Source: an uncultured Oscillospiraceae bacterium
GTDB taxonomy: Bacteria > Bacillota > Clostridia > Oscillospirales > Acutalibacteraceae
Direction: 5' to 3'
Assembly (NCBI GenBank): GCA_900552925.1
Contig: USBH01000127.1
Location: forward strand, 1-5,187
Length of the DNA stretch: 5,187 bases
The notes under the pieces were generated by a model. It was not told the DNA's origin. It did no database searches and worked only from the letters and a program-made list of their open reading frames with translations. Numbering within the stretch: position 1 is the stretch's first letter; each line of letters starts with the position of its first letter. The translations under genes were made by a program, and so were the position numbers. Positions 5,140-5,187 of the stretch are shown here, piece after piece.

Positions 5140-5187
5140 CTGTCTCTTATACACATCTGACGCTGCCGACGAATTAGACGGTGTAGA
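5140..5187 (-). other. Nextera (Tn5) sequencing adapter, i5 side; not biological
   Basis: The Tn5 mosaic end (CTGTCTCTTATACACATCT) runs 5140-5158. It is followed by the rest of the Nextera Read 1 adapter, the 8-base index ATTAGACG at 5173-5180, and GTGTAGA from the P5 side. From memory the index is the complement of S510 (CGTCTAAT). This is untrimmed read-through, so the insert ends at 5139. Confidence 0.97.

Noticed and set aside
3805..5160. Plus-strand frame of 451 codons, antisense to the capsid gene
   Set aside because: It has Arg/His-rich shadow composition and its end is encoded by the sequencing adapter, so it cannot be a natural gene.

Overview
The window is a fragment of a tailed bacteriophage or prophage structural (late) operon, with Illumina Nextera/Tn5 library adapter still attached at both ends. 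Bases 1-38 and 5140-5187 are synthetic, so the biological insert is 39-5139 (5101 bases). Both outermost genes are cut by the library junction and have no biological end here. The DNA is GC-rich: two 60-base samples I counted gave about 62% in the capsid gene and 72% in a tail gene. Strong AGGAGG-type ribosome binding sites and a PBSX/Mu-like baseplate set with a LysM protein suggest a phage of a high-GC Firmicute, for example a gut Oscillospiraceae/Clostridia host. That host guess is inference from style only; no host gene is present.

Every supported gene lies on the minus strand and reads from right to left. The order is: the 3' end of an unidentified pre-capsid gene (35 codons left, possibly scaffold or protease), the major capsid protein, a helical head-tail connector, a small beta-rich head-closure-like protein, and a tail-completion/terminator-like protein with an unexplained C-terminal domain. 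A LysM baseplate protein (XkdP / Mu gp43 position), baseplate hub (XkdQ / Mu gp44), short spike (gp45/gpV type), wedge protein (gp46/gp25 type) and the N-terminus of a baseplate J protein (gp47 type) follow. Most neighbours overlap or nearly touch, which indicates one polycistronic, translationally coupled transcript. I see no promoter and no convincing terminator. A GC-rich hairpin lies between the capsid and connector genes.

The most striking point is what is missing. In Mu- and PBSX-type contractile phages the tail sheath, tail tube, assembly chaperone and tape measure genes lie between the tail terminator and the LysM/gp43-type gene. Here that interval is only 69 bases (2493-2561) and holds a 19-codon ORF and a 7-codon ORF joined by overlaps. 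The fragment therefore goes head, neck, baseplate with no tube, sheath or tape measure. The spike is also short. This could be a real reduced tail with a Mu-type baseplate docked close to the neck, a phage whose tube genes lie elsewhere, a deletion in a decaying prophage, or an assembly join. The sequence alone cannot decide.
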